A stretch of 64,000 nucleotides of DNA from Halocafeteria seosinensis (GCA_001687465.1 LVLI01000353.1:1-64000); one strand, 5' to 3'. Positions 41,359-53,400 are shown, counted from the first letter of the stretch. Notes: generated by a model not told the origin, from the sequence alone. Program-made: numbers and translations.

Positions 41359-42662
41359 TTAGCTCGAAGCCTTTAGTGCTTTTTCTTTGACTTCTTTTAA
41401 AGCACCGTCTATATCCAGCGTAGAGGACGCACCTTCTCCCTGCATATAGCCAGTAGCTTCATCATCAATAAATAAAAGAACTATAACCACAACGGTATGC
41501 TTACGTATTGCTCGGCAAAGATCTCCTTGGCTGTGTTGAGATGTTCTATTGCCGGAGTGAATTCTTCGACGAATGCCAGCATTAATCCAAGGACGTAGAA
41601 CGCTTCCCCCGTAGCAATATTCTCCTCTCCTAAATGCTTCCTTCTTGAGTTCTTTACTTCATCTAGCATACTCAAGCATTCACTGACGGTTGCGTCAGGA
41701 AGTGCATCTGCACCACCGTTAGGAAATAGATGTAACGCCGCGATACATGAGTTGATCGAGTTCTGCACCAGCATACCCTTCTTTTCGTCCCTCGATCGGG
41801 CATTTATCAGATATTTGTACCAGATATCTAGGATTTTATTATAAAGAGCCAGTGCTTCAGTTGGCCTATGCTGCATCAGGGAAGGATGAGACGAGTGAGA
41901 ACCCCCACCCCGGGTCTTCTGGCGGAATCTTAACAACAAACCTGTTTGAAGAAGACTTTGGCCATCAAGAAATATCCCGGCGTAGTGTCTATGTGCTCTG
42001 GGCCTAGATGTATAGAAGAATAGTAAATGTCCTTTGCAACTTCCTCTGCCGCGTCAGCAACGTGCCCTGGAGGCACAGAACAGAAACAGATCGACGGGCT
42101 CTTTCCTTACCATACGAACGACCGTAAAAGAGTTCCCCAACCTACCTAGTTTGAGATATGATTTTCCGAATTTGCGATGCAAGTTTGCCAGTATTTTCTC
42201 TGATATTTCGTCTCCAAGACGTATGCAGGTCCAATTCGCGATGGACAGTAATTCTTGGGCCTGCGCATACTTGCCTTCCTCCATTTGTGCCTCCGCCAAG
42301 AGGAGGTACGCCGGGATAGATTCCACCGATTCTTTCCCGTGGAGGGCTAGCGTATGTGTAATGCTCTCTTTGGCCAACGAGGTGGCATCCGTCGGGCGCT
42401 GTTGCACAATAGCTTTTCGAGCTTCACTCGAGTATATTTCGCCTAACGCTCTTCGCGTTGTATTGATTGCCTCGTTTGTTTTCTTCCTATCTTCGTGGGA
42501 TCCCACTCCGGACGTATGCGCCCTTTGCTGCAATTTGTCCAACTGGGACAACAACGTCTCTGCTCTATTACGCACGTGCGTATCCTGGATGGCGTTAATG
42601 GAGCCCTCCTCCCCCTCGGTCGCAGGGACAGGATCACCACCTCCATGCTGCTGCTGCTGCAT
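41359..42662 (-). CDS. ZMYND12: ZMYND12-like axonemal TPR protein lacking the MYND finger
   Basis: Minus-strand exons: 42662-42146, 42066-41942, 41870-41505 and 41439-41359; 362 residues, close to human ZMYND12 (about 365). Diagnostic similarity lies in the TPR region: VESIPAYLLLAEAQ, QAQELLSIANWT, NLHRKFGKSYL, DIYYSSIHLGPEHI, PGYFLMAKVFF and NKILDIWYKYL. ZMYND12 and its Chlamydomonas counterpart p38 work with TTC29 and inner-arm dynein in the axoneme. The vertebrate MYND zinc finger is absent: the N-terminus is a CAG-encoded Gln run (MQQQQ) and an acidic linker with no cysteine pairs. The start chosen is the ATG at 42662; the open frame upstream begins with GTG. Intron 2 uses a weak GTTTGT donor. 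A helical tail (GALKEVKEKAL) comes from the last exon. The orthology call rests on remembered family patterns. Confidence 0.82.
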
Positions 42663-42930
42663 CGCTTTTCTATTTTTATTTTTATTTTTCTGTTTTGTTG
42701 ACACACTAGAATAGTAGTCAATCGAACAATATGACTCATGAGTTTACTATAGTATAGACTATGGACCATGGAAATTACTGTATAACGGGCCGCAAGTTGA
42801 AGTTGAAGTTATGCAACTAGATTGTCTCATTATCTATCATACATGAGTTGTCCTTATTCCCTCTGTGGTTGTGCAGTATATTGTATGTGAACCACTCAGT
42901 CCCGGTAGCAGATGGATCGTTTGGCATGAA
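42663..42930. promoter_or_regulatory. Shared upstream region between the ZMYND12-like gene (-) and the ankyrin gene (+)
   Basis: These 268 bp lie between two divergent start codons and are non-coding by context. They include a T-rich stretch immediately upstream of the ZMYND12-like start and a TATAGTATAGACTATGG segment near 42750. No specific element can be assigned. Confidence 0.45.
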
Positions 42931-44124
42931 ATGGAGGAGGACAGCGCACAGCCAGCCTCCGTCGCACATGGCGAAGACGACGTACCAGAGTCTACCAATG
43001 ACCGCGGCCAAGGGGGAGCTGAGCAAGAGGAGTCCATAAATGGACAAACAGGAGGAGATGACGGTGATAATGACGACAGTAAAGGCCAACGGTCGGAGGA
43101 GCACGTAGCTGAGCAGGAGCATGACGAGGGTGGTGGAAGCAAGGAAGACTCCAAGGGTGAACAAGGGGCTTCAGAATCGGATCTGGACCAAACGCAAAAG
43201 AGCAGTCAAGAATTAGAACGGTGCAAGGGCTGGGAACTTCGATTCCGGTCCTGCAAACGAGATGGCATCGCCGAAGTATTACGGACAGATCTCCGACAGG
43301 TTACGGGGAAGCATCATAAAGCATTGTATGTGTAACTATCGCTATTTTTTCATGCGTTCGTCCAGCAAACCTTGGAGTACGGGCATTGCCTGTGAATTCC
43401 TTACAGGTTGTTTCAGCTGGCGCTCGCTGCTGCGATTAACCGAAACAGTAGGAAACAGACGTTGATGGAGCTACCACTTGTAGTCCAAGACGATGTCGAA
43501 ATGTCCGGTGTATCTCTCTTTGGAAAGGATGGTGTTTATTCAAAGTTCAAAGGGGGCCCTTTGAGGCCCCCTCATCCGCTACATTTAGCAGCTGAGTTGA
43601 ATCGTGCTGAAGTTATTGGAACGCTGCTTCAAATGGGGATGAACGTGGATGCTACCGACGATGTGAGTAGGCAGTTTTGCTGTTTCTGTTTTTATGTACC
43701 CTATCTTGTATGTTTCCGTCTTCCAATGCAGTCGTCTCGAACAGCGCTTCACGTTGCATCCCAGTATGGCTCAAAGGAGACGATAGACACCCTCCTGCAA
43801 CGTAACGCTGATATCAACGCTCGTACCCTGACATTGAAGAGCCCTCTGTTCATCGCAATAGAAAATCGCCAAGAATCAGTGGCCAAGAAACTGCTGGACC
43901 AAGGAGCCGACCCTCTCTTGACCGATGACCTGGGAAGAACAGTGGCAGAAGTCGGCAAGTTGAGGCTTCCCGAAGATAGCTATAAACGACTTGAGGGTGG
44001 TTTGAGAGCGGATGGCAAGACTGTACAAGAGGCATCTTGTACTGGTCATGATGGCGCGTTGGAGGAAAAGTTTGAAAGTACTGGGAACAATGAGTTTAAC
44101 AATATGGTGACAGAGATATACTGA
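42931..44124 (+). CDS. Ankyrin-repeat protein with acidic disordered N-terminus
   Basis: Exons 42931-43325, 43407-43662 and 43732-44124; 347 residues. The first ~110 residues are rich in Glu, Asp, Gly, Ser and Gln and are probably disordered. A basic helical segment follows (GWELRFRSCKRDGIAEVLRT). Three ankyrin repeats are clear: HPLHLAAELNRAEVIGTLL, RTALHVASQYGSKETIDTLL and KSPLFIAIENRQESVAKKLL, each with the GADxx or NADIN turn. No catalytic domain, signal peptide or membrane segment is seen, so it is probably a cytosolic or nuclear protein-binding scaffold. The start is the first ATG in the frame; upstream codons lack ATG. Intron 2 is 69 bp, a multiple of three with no in-frame stop, so retention would insert 23 hydrophobic residues between two ankyrin repeats. 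Confidence 0.82.
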
Positions 44125-44362
44125 GATGTGCATATACGAAGGGAAAAGCAAAATCCAGTGTTGTTAAACATTGTCTTTGCTCCTACTCGAGTCGATATAT
44201 CGGTTGTTTAACTGTGTAAGTAGTTCGAATCTCCCAAGTGAGACCAACACGTATGAGGTAGAAGTTGTACATCACTATAATTTCGACATTTATATATAGT
44301 CGTTTCCTTCTGGTTAGTGATCTTCCTCTTTCCGTTTTGGTTTATCGTACTTTTCGAACGAC

Positions 44363-44881
44363 CTACAATTCCTCTTGTAACCTCCTGTGTTCGTCTGGAG
44401 AGCATTTATGAGGTGCTTCGTCAAAGCATGTTAAGCGGGCAGGGTCGACAATCTTGAAGTGACTGAAGTGGAACCGAATTTTGGTATCCTCATACACGTA
44501 CGTATTGACCGCATAGTCTGGTCCTTTCACTGTCTTTGTAGGGTTCTTTAAGAATTCAATAAACAGAGGACTTGTGTACCGGGAGCCCCGGAATTCCCCC
44601 ACCAATGAATGCGTTCGAGGGCTTTCTTGCACCCATCCAAATCCACTAAGTTCATCCGCTTTCCTAACGAGTCTCTGCATTAGATTCTTCCGATTAAATT
44701 CTCCGGTGATTTCATAACGAAGACCCATAAAGCGATCCTTCATTCTCCATCCTTTGTAGGAATCCCCTGAGCCCGAATCCGGGTACAGCACCTCTACAGC
44801 ATGGACCTTTGTGTCCCACGTCGATGCTACAGCCGTAACAAGAAAGAGCACAAACAAGGATGACCGTGGAAACACCATCAT
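44363..44881 (-). CDS. Secreted acylphosphatase-like protein without the catalytic residues
   Basis: Single-exon frame of 172 residues from ATG at 44881; a second ATG follows directly. The N-terminus is a signal peptide (SSLFVLFLVTAVAS) with likely cleavage near residues 20-29. The middle resembles the small alpha/beta acylphosphatase fold: YEITGEFNRKNLMQRLVRKA, then a GFGWVQESPRTHSLVGEFRG segment matching the 'GL.GWV.N...G.V.G...G' pattern, then a LFIEFLKN helix. The loop arginine of true acylphosphatases (GVxFR) and the Asn after GWV are missing; Glu stands in place of the Asn. It is therefore probably not an acylphosphatase enzyme. A Cys pair near the C-terminus (LTCFDEAPHKC) could form a disulfide. 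The fold assignment is tentative; the gene itself is well supported by its frame and signal peptide. Confidence 0.65.
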   Translation of the reverse strand: MMVFPRSSLFVLFLVTAVASTWDTKVHAVEVLYPDSGSGDSYKGWRMKDRFMGLRYEITGEFNRKNLMQRLVRKADELSGFGWVQESPRTHSLVGEFRGSRYTSPLFIEFLKNPTKTVKGPDYAVNTYVYEDTKIRFHFSHFKIVDPARLTCFDEAPHKCSPDEHRRLQEEL

Positions 44882-45487
44882 TCATTTCTTTTTTTACGTT
44901 GTCGATCCAATGCAACGCTACAAATCACACCGAAGCCGAAGTCCTCTTGGGAAACAAAGGGCCACATCCGACGAACACGACAATCAAATATGGTAGTTGC
45001 ACGTTTCATAAACTTTCATGGACGGAAAAGACAATATGTGTGTATTGTATTGTATTATTATTATTATCGAAAAACATGTAACACGTACAGTACGTTGTAC
45101 CAGGTACTGTATTTCAATGCTTACATACATTCCATTTTTAGCGCTGAACTCTTTGGGAAGGGTAAGAGAGAGCTCAGGTGGAAAAACAAACAAAACAGTG
45201 AAAAAACGCCTAAGGATGATACTTACAATATGTAGAACGAACCAGGAACCGGGTTGTGGTAAGTATTGTATTTTGGAGCAAGGCTGCAGGAGCAGCGGGC
45301 CTATCGCTGCTTAACACGGGCGCATACCGCTCCCCGCTAAGAGGATACGGTCAACTCTCCCCGGCCGGTGGGCTTATCTGTCACATATGTGTGTGTGTAT
45401 TTGCATCTGGGTACTATTGCTATTAGCATGACTTTGGACCAGTTAAATAATCAATTTTACTTCAGGGTTTCCACCAACTGAAGCCCA

Positions 45488-45616
45488 CAATAGATGAGTG
45501 AGGTAATAAACAAAGTTTTGAGGTTATTAATCTTTTATTTCCGAGTTAGGTTTTATCTTTGGTTTCAATAGATGAGTGAGGTAATAAACAAAGTTTTGAT
45601 GTTGTTCATTTTTAAT
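45488..45616. repeat. 78-bp tandem repeat, about 1.6 copies
   Basis: CAATAGATGAGTGAGGTAAT followed by AAACAAAGTTTTGA occurs at 45488 and again at 45566, an offset of 78 bp. The flanking sequence (TTTTATTTCC against TTTTAATTACC, and GTTAGGTTTT against GCTAGGTTTCC) shows a weaker continuation of the second unit. It is non-coding. Confidence 0.75.
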
Positions 45617-45966
45617 TACCTAGCTAGGTTTCCAAGTTAATATTTCTTTCTTTAATCTTCAAATCTTTTATAGTTTGAGATATATACGGATCCCATGTCT
45701 ACCGTGTACATACGTAGGCAACAGACCAAGTACAGCAACTTTGGAATTCCATACCACACTGTACAACCGTGTGGTATCATACATGTATACACAATACTAG
45801 TATGTATGTGGACAGTACCTGGTAGACTGGTGCTGGTTCACAACAGTCCCAGCTTCACAAACTCTCAGCACGAGCCAAGGAGGGTGTCCTGGCATACACA
45901 GGATAGGATATCTCATACGAGCTGATCCGTCGTCATCGATGCATCGAATAGAGAAACAGTGTCGTA

Positions 45967-45985
45967 GTAGTTGTTGTACAACTAC
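45967..45985. repeat. Perfect 8-bp inverted repeat (hairpin)
   Basis: GTAGTTGT and ACAACTAC are separated by three bases. The motif TTGTACAAC recurs immediately to the right. It lies in non-coding DNA about 140 bp upstream of the MRM1 start; no function can be assigned. Confidence 0.6.
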
Positions 45986-46123
45986 TTGTACAACTGTGCT
46001 GGTATTGCATAGCTTGAAACGAGGGGGTACCGGCATTGCAAGGAGAATAGCACAAAAACAAAGTTGCATTGAATTTTGTACTAGAGGGCAGAGAAGAGTG
46101 AGGGATTGTAGAGGGGATAAACG

Positions 46124-47442
46124 ATGGCGAGGATTCGGCCTGGATTCGAAGCGGTATGGTTGGAATTTTATCTAGACTAGCACTGTATTGTATTGTACAA
46201 GTACCACTACGGAAGCACGCCCCACGGAAAGTTTTCATGGGTATTATTTTGTACATTGCCTTTGTGTGCGCAGATTTACGGGGCGCATTCATGTCTGGCG
46301 GCTCTCCAATACAACTCGAGAAGTGCTTTCCGACGCCTGTACTTGTCCCAGCAACATGAGACGACAGCGCGCCAAGCCATGCAGGAGATCGCCCAATACA
46401 AAACTACAGAGAATGGCAAAAATGTGGATCAAAGCTGGTTTCGTGTGCCTCCGCGAAATACGCGCAATCTGAAACGATTAGCAGAGTGGCGCTGCTCTGT
46501 CGCAGCCCAGATGGCGGTTTGTCGACAAGTCGAGGTACAATTTGTACCCACGAGTACATTGCACTCCCTGGCAGACAACCGACCATCCCATAATGGTATT
46601 ATTCTAGAAGCACGGTCTATACAACCATCCGTCCAAGACTTTGAAAAGGAAGGTCGCCATAGGATTGGCGAAAAGATCAACAAGGGAGACTCAGTGACCC
46701 TACTCGCATTAGATGAGTTGCAGGATGTTCACAACGTCGGCGCCATTGTACGAGCGGCCGCATTCTATGTGAGTATTCTGCGTACCCCATTGCCTAAGAG
46801 CTTTAAAATGCTCAACCAGTGGATGCAGGAGGTTGATGCTATTATCTTGAGTTCCAAGAACATGTGCCCTCTCAACGCTACCGTGAGCAAGACATCCGCG
46901 GGCGCCCTGGAAACCATGGTGGCACTAAAGCGCCTTTTTACAGCAAGGAAGGTGAGGCCATATAGAAATATCTACCACTCTTACTTCTATATTCGTTGTT
47001 GCGTGAATGGACCAGCTTACGGATACTCTAAACAAGAATCGAGAGATGGGGCTTATCAACATTGCGTCATGTAGAAGCGGAGACCGACACAATCACAATG
47101 TCAATGTTCATTCTGCGAATGGATTGAGGCACTCAAGCTTTACCACGAGTCGCAACAAGTTGCTACTAATAGTAAGCTATCCTCGTACTACGTCCTTGGT
47201 CTACTCTGCGTTTATTTGTCTCGAGCATTGCTGGCCCTGAGCTGCAGGGTAATGAAGCCCTAGGACTCAGGAGGCAGCTTGTTAATCGTTGCGATTTGAC
47301 GGCTAGTATCGGTCCGCGCGTACCCAAGCAACAACCGCATTCGTTCGAGGAAATCTTGCCGTGTTCCGAGGTACAGCTTGATTCTCTTAATGCAAGTTGT
47401 GCAGCGACAGCATTACTTCAGCTGCTACAGCAACACCAGTAA
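46124..47442 (+). CDS. MRM1: MRM1-like SpoU/TrmH 2'-O-ribose rRNA methyltransferase
   Basis: Transfers methyl from S-adenosylmethionine to a ribose 2'-OH of large-subunit rRNA, in mitochondria for MRM1. Exons: 46124-46153, 46274-46768, 46829-46951, 47016-47171 and 47248-47442; 332 residues. The substrate-binding N-terminal part begins IYGAHSCLAAL. The SPOUT knot motifs follow: motif 1 LDELQDVHNVGAIVRAAAF, then CPLNATVSKTSAGALE (an MRM1-specific pattern), motif 2 LLLIGNEALGL (assembled across intron 4) and motif 3 SLNASCAATALL. The 10-codon first exon (MARIRPGFEA) is the least certain part; an in-frame TAA lies two codons before that ATG, and a longer first exon elsewhere is possible. The organelle-targeting sequence is weak. 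Intron 2 (60 bp) has no in-frame stop. The stop codon is 12 bp from the stop of the convergent giant gene. Confidence 0.85.
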
Positions 47443-47454
47443 CTTCATAGAAAC

Positions 47455-50400
47455 CTACGAAGACAAGCCCTGAAGCCTATCCAGATGCTCTTTGTTGGGT
47501 TGCGCCTTCTGCATTATATGAAGTTTTATAAGGGGAGGACCGATACCGGAATTGTACGGAGCAATAGTTGCGGGAGTTGTTCCATCATTGCCCGTATTTG
47601 CTATCCGAGTGAGCGTGACGCCGAGATTTCCGCCGTTAGTCCCGACAATTGCGTTGTCTTGCACATAGGCTAAGCAGCTCATAAATCGGTGCCACTGAGG
47701 AGGAAGGTAGCATTGAACGTAGTCCCCGATGCTTGAAAAGGCATACCCCGGCAGATGGCTTTGCGAAGCAGACTCTGGAAGGGAGTTCCACTGGACGCCG
47801 CTGAATTGCTGAGAATGTCTGTATGTGTATGTAGCATCTATGCTGGTGGAGTGGTCATCGAGATTTATCGTCCCTGTTACTAGACCAAATATACCACCGA
47901 AGTATCTGTTCTTGGGTAAGTCGAACGGTGCTTGATCGACCTTCCCGTGCATCAATAACTTGGAGTGGTGAGCCGCGTCAAAGGTCCCTATATCTGCTTC
48001 GTTTACCATGGTGTCAAGCTCTGTTTGAGTAATAGTCCTTCCTGTAAAATCTGGATTGTCACCCCTATTATAAATCCCCAAATTGAGCACAACGTCGCCA
48101 CTATTCGGGGAATTCCCGAGTCCCGTTTGAAGGGTAATATCGCCAGCCGGGTTTCCTAATCCCGTCTCCATCTTCAGCCCCAGGTCTTCGATGAATGCAA
48201 CATCGCCAGGACTTCCTACTGCTAGTTTAAAGTTTTCGTCTGCAGAGATTTTGATGTTTCTGAGTTCTCTCATGTTAAGTACCGCTCCGAGAGTCCATTC
48301 CATATTCCCCGAAGCGGTCATCTCTATACTCTTCGCAATTAGGATTTGGGAGGATACTCCTCCTTTCAAAAGCATATCTCCAAACACACCAGTATTGCCC
48401 GGCCGATCCCCACTAGTTATAACGACGTCTCTACCTTGGTTCGAGGTTATTCCGCCCATGATTGATATACTCCCCCCCGAGACTCCTCCATCTCCGGCAA
48501 ACAATAAAATATCCCCTCCGTTTCCATTAGATTTTCCAGACGATAGCTGTATCTGGCTCCCTTTATTCGGATTGCCGGTACCAACACTACTCCCCCCTAA
48601 GATAGAAATGGCTCCTCCATTGAAATTTGAGCCACCGGCGGTGAAAGTAATGTCCCCACCAAACTGAGAGGCAGTAGATGAGACCTCAAACTGCAGGTCA
48701 CCGCTGTCCCCTGCATTCGAAACTCCTGTAATGAAGGAAATGCTTCCCGAGTTAAATCCACTACCCGTAGAAATTTCGATACTACCGCTGTTAAGAGACG
48801 CAGCTGGTGTAGTCACATCAATGTCCCCTCCTCCTCCATTACTATCTCCACCCACAATAACGACGCTGCCACTCAGTCCTTTTCCAACCGAGGCACCGCC
48901 AAATATACTGAGGGCTCCACCCAGGTCACCATTGGTATGACCTGCGCTGAGAGTGAGAGCAGGGACAATCAGTCCATCTCCTGCGGACAACACAATCGCC
49001 CCACCTTCTTGGAATCGTTGTTCACCTGTCGCGAGTGTTATTGCACCGTCGCTATGTTCTGGTGCCGCCTCTCCAGTTGAGAGAACAATACTCCCACTAG
49101 TTTCCTCCGTTGCTGTAGTTCCTGTGAAGAAGTTTAAAACCGACTCCGATCCCTCAAACTGGTCCCCGGAAAACCCGGAACCAATGGACACAAATCCTCC
49201 CTCGTTGGCATCTCCCTGACCACTGCTGAGGACTAACATTCCACCGGCGCCACCACTTTTCTGAGAATCCAAGGTGAATTTCCCTCCAGATGTCCCACTA
49301 GACGAAGTCCCAGAGCTTAAGACTACGCTGCCGCTGTGCAGCAAGGCACTCCCAGTTTCTAGAGCAACAGACGGAGAGTCCTCATCGGACGACGGTATAT
49401 CGAAAGAAATATCCCCTCCATCCATGTTTGCTGTGCCAGTGCGTGTAATTAGATTTCCAGAATTTCCGTTCGCTGAAGAAAAACTCCGTAGCCGGATCGA
49501 TCCGGAAGACCCCAATTTTGAGGAGCCAGAGCTAAAGATCATGAAGCCTCCTTCACCTTTCGCCGCATGCCCGCCTTCAAGACGTATAGATCCACTCCTT
49601 CTTGCCGGATCTGAAGCTGTTCCAGTACTTAATAAGACATCCCCTCCATTGCCGCCAGTGGCCATAGAAGACTGAGCGATAAATGAGCCACTACTGTCAT
49701 TACCGATACCTGTGGAGAGCGAGATATCACCAGAACTAGGGGATACCATTGATACAAGACGATATGAGCCGCTTGCCCCCGATCCCGAATTACCTGTAAA
49801 AAGCGAGAGTGCTCCACTGTTGTTTCCCGAGGAAGAAGTGGATACAAGTACAAACCCCCCACAGCCGTTGCTGCTGGTCCCCGAATATATCATGATCGGA
49901 GAGGAGCTTCCATTACTATTGCCTAGTGCCAACTTCACTGTTCCGCCGTTGCCATTGGAGTTACCTACGAGGGCAGCAATTCTCCCAGAATCCGACGGTG
50001 AATCCCCCGTTGTGATAGACAACGGTGCAGAAGAGCTTTCCCCATCTCCTGTCCGGAGCACCATCATGCCGGAGTCCCCACCAGCGGTATCCGAGCCAAT
50101 ATGAATATTACCTCCATTCTCTCCAGCCATAATGTCGATTTGCCCACCATTAAACGTTTCTCCGCTAGTACTGCCTGAGCGTAGGAGCACGTTTCCAGCT
50201 GTACCAACGTTACTTGATCCTGATATCAGTTGTACGCGCCCGCTGTTTGCGTTGCTTTCCCCACTTCCTATCAATACGGTGCCCGTCTTGGGAGCATCCG
50301 CCGAGAAGATTTTCAGTGAGCCTGAGTTCATATTGGAATTACCGGTAGCAATGTGAGCCCCATTCGAACCAAACTGCAGCGCAATATGCCCACCTCCGTT

Positions 50401-53400
50401 TCCAGCATATAAAGCAACACGGCCTGAACACTTAGACGCACTACCAGATGCCATTTCTATGTATCCAGAGCTACCGGTAGTCGACTTCCCAGTAACTACG
50501 CTGACACTCCCCGATGCATGGCTTGAAGACGCTGACCTGACGACGACAACTCCACTGTTGGTATTTGCCGAAGAAGTGGCTATTTCCATTCCACCAGAGT
50601 TGATTCCATCCCCAGTTCGCACAGTGATGGGAGCTACATTAGCAGAGCTGGTTATCTCAATTTTGCCACCATTACCGTTGCTTGCGACTCCGGCGAAGAT
50701 ATCTATATCACCCCCATTATTTCCTTTGCCGCCAAAGATACGAGCCGAAGCTCCGGCTCCAACGCATGACCTACCGACGCTCAGTGTAAGGGCTCCTGAT
50801 CCATTCCGAGAGTGTAAGCTCACTCCTCCGGATGATTTTCTGGAGTCGCCACTTGCGATCCGAATGTTGCCGGTCGAGGATCCTGACAGTGTTGAGAGAG
50901 CGACATCACCTGACGACGTCCCTATGAACTCACAGCCGCTTTGGAGAACTATCCGCCCGGAACAACCGGTAGGCGTCATACCTACCGCACCACTGCGGAC
51001 TTTAATGCTTCCTCCATTACAACCCCCTCCAGCTTGAAGCCTAAAGTGCGCGCCCCTTTGGGAGGAAGACCCGCCAGCTTGGAGTGTGATTGCTCCCCCA
51101 TCCCCATTCGATGCACTTCCAATCAGCGTTGATATCCCGCCAGTGTTAGCGTTGCTGTCACCGGTAGCTATGATTAATTTTCCGGTGAAACCCGCGTTAC
51201 TTTCGGAGCTACCCAGCAAGAGACCCCCTGTGCTCCCTTCGAAATGTCCCTTCCCTGTTTCGAACCGCACAGATCCAGATTCAACAATACCAGCTCCTGT
51301 TGTTAACGATATTTGAGCTCCATTGGTCGCGCTGGTGCCTAATCGCGTCACGACACTCCCCCCATTGTGTCGCGTAGATTCACCTACCAGAAGCGAGAGG
51401 GCACCAGTATTATCTCTAGAATCTCGCGCTCCAACTACAATGTACCCGGAGTCTTTGTTTGAGTCCCCTGTTTTGAGTTGGATGGAGCCAGAATTTCCCG
51501 CCACGGAAGTGCCACCACTGAGCGTTATTTTTCCTGACGAACCGCTTCCTGACGTTCCTGTGAGCACACAGACCGTTCCAGAGCAACCAAAAGCAGCAGC
51601 CGTCCTCATCGTAAAACGACCGCTATTACCGCTATTGGATTTGCCTGTATCCATGATAACCGAGCCACTCCCCTCGTTTATGGCACTACCGGTGAAAATG
51701 CCAATATGCCCTCCTGCACATCCTTGTGCACAGAGAAGCGAAAGCCCCCCACTAGACACAGAGCCGTCTCCAGTAAATATCTGCACAGCTCCACTGTTTC
51801 CACAGTCTGTATTTCCGCTTCCAATGGTAATACCTCCCGAGTAACCAACTGGAGCAGGACCAGTCTGAAACAAAAGAGAGCCCGAGTTTTCACATGCAGC
51901 CCCGGAGTGCATAATGGCGTTTCCTCCCTCTGCTGATGCTAAAGAAAGACTACCGGAAGTCGCCCCAGAAGAGCCGGATGCAATCGCAAACGTTCCACCT
52001 TTCTGGCCATCCGAGTTCGAAGAGCCGGTAGAAAGCATGATAACACCAGACTCATGCAAACTCTTTCCAGAAATCAGACTTACGTCCCCGCCTTGTTTCT
52101 TCCCGGATGATACGCGGAATAGGATATGACCACTGGAGTCGCATGCATTTCCCGTTTGAAGAAGTATATCGCCACTATCCATGAAGGAGGCAGCACTAGA
52201 AATCGTTGTGTCCACAGCTTCTGCGTCATAACCAAAAGTTATATCTCCCGAGGAAATCCCGCCACCGGTGCTCAACAGGATAGAGCCAGAGTTTCCTGTA
52301 TTGGAGCCACCAGTGGCAATGAGAACAGTCCCAGTGTTTCCTGTATTGGTTTCTCCAGTGCTCAGTTGTATTGCTTTGGATGAACCCTCAGAATTTCCAC
52401 TACTGATTTTGATCCCCTTACTGAGCGACGCTTCCGATGCACCTCCATGTATCAGTAAGTTTCCATTGATACCGGATTGAAGAGTCACCGAACCGCCAGA
52501 GTTGCCGCCAGCGGAAGAGCTTATCAGTGAGATACCCCCGCTATTTTTACCCGAAGTACCCGTAGATACCCATACATCGCCACTTGTTTCAGACGCGGAG
52601 CCGCCGGTTACTAATGTTATCTCACCGGAATCGAGATAAGAGTTCCCGCTACTCAAAAACGCTTTACCGCTTGGACCCCAAATGGCACTGCCTGAAAGAA
52701 CGGACACCGAGCCGGTTGAGTACTGTTTACTGCTCCCGGTGAGAAACGTAAGTATCCCGGAAATTGATCTACCATTTCCTGTATGTATCTCTACACTTCC
52801 ACTGTCCCCAACATTACTGCACACCGACGCCAGTTCAATCCTTCCTGAAGTTTTGCCATCGGCGGTTACCACCTCAATGTTACCACTGCTGCTATCAGGT
52901 GTCTCTCCTGTGTGAATGATCACAGATGCACCGGTAGCATCTCCGCTTCCCACCAGCAAACTTATAGAACCCGCATCTTTCCCTGTTTTGGTGGTGAGCG
53001 ACACATGACCCGAGTTTAACGTGCTTCTGCCAGTGCGCAACTCCATCTGCCCGGATTGATTTGAGGAAGCAGCAGTCCGCAGAGACAACTGGCCACTGCT
53101 AGTATTACCCCTACCAGAAACTAGTGTTATTTGTCCAGAACATTGACCGGAACCTGTTCCTGTAAAGATCGATCCAGAGGCACCGAACCCATCGGTACTC
53201 CCACTGCTGAGGGAGATTGGTCCGCTATGCAAGGCTGCATCCTTACCGAAGAAGTTAATGTTGCCGCTATCTCCCTGGGATTGTCCGCTTGTAAGTTCAA
53301 AGCCGCCACTCGTAGACTCCGTATTTCCAATAAGCAGCTTGATTGAGCCGCTGACCTCACCGTCTCCGGACACTAACTGAAGCATACCTGAGCTTTGAGC

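Larger units (their letters stand above)
44882..46123. other. Intergenic region between the acylphosphatase-like gene and MRM1
   Basis: 1.24 kb between divergent genes, AT-rich in its middle. It contains a TATTATTATTATT run near 45048-45066, a 78-bp partial tandem repeat and a small perfect hairpin. No open frame above 90 codons has a recognisable domain, and no tRNA or other RNA gene is apparent. It should hold both promoters. Confidence 0.5.

Noticed and set aside
42645-42661. CTG/CAG run as an expandable repeat
   Set aside because: Only about four to five units, a short Gln run; nothing supports instability.
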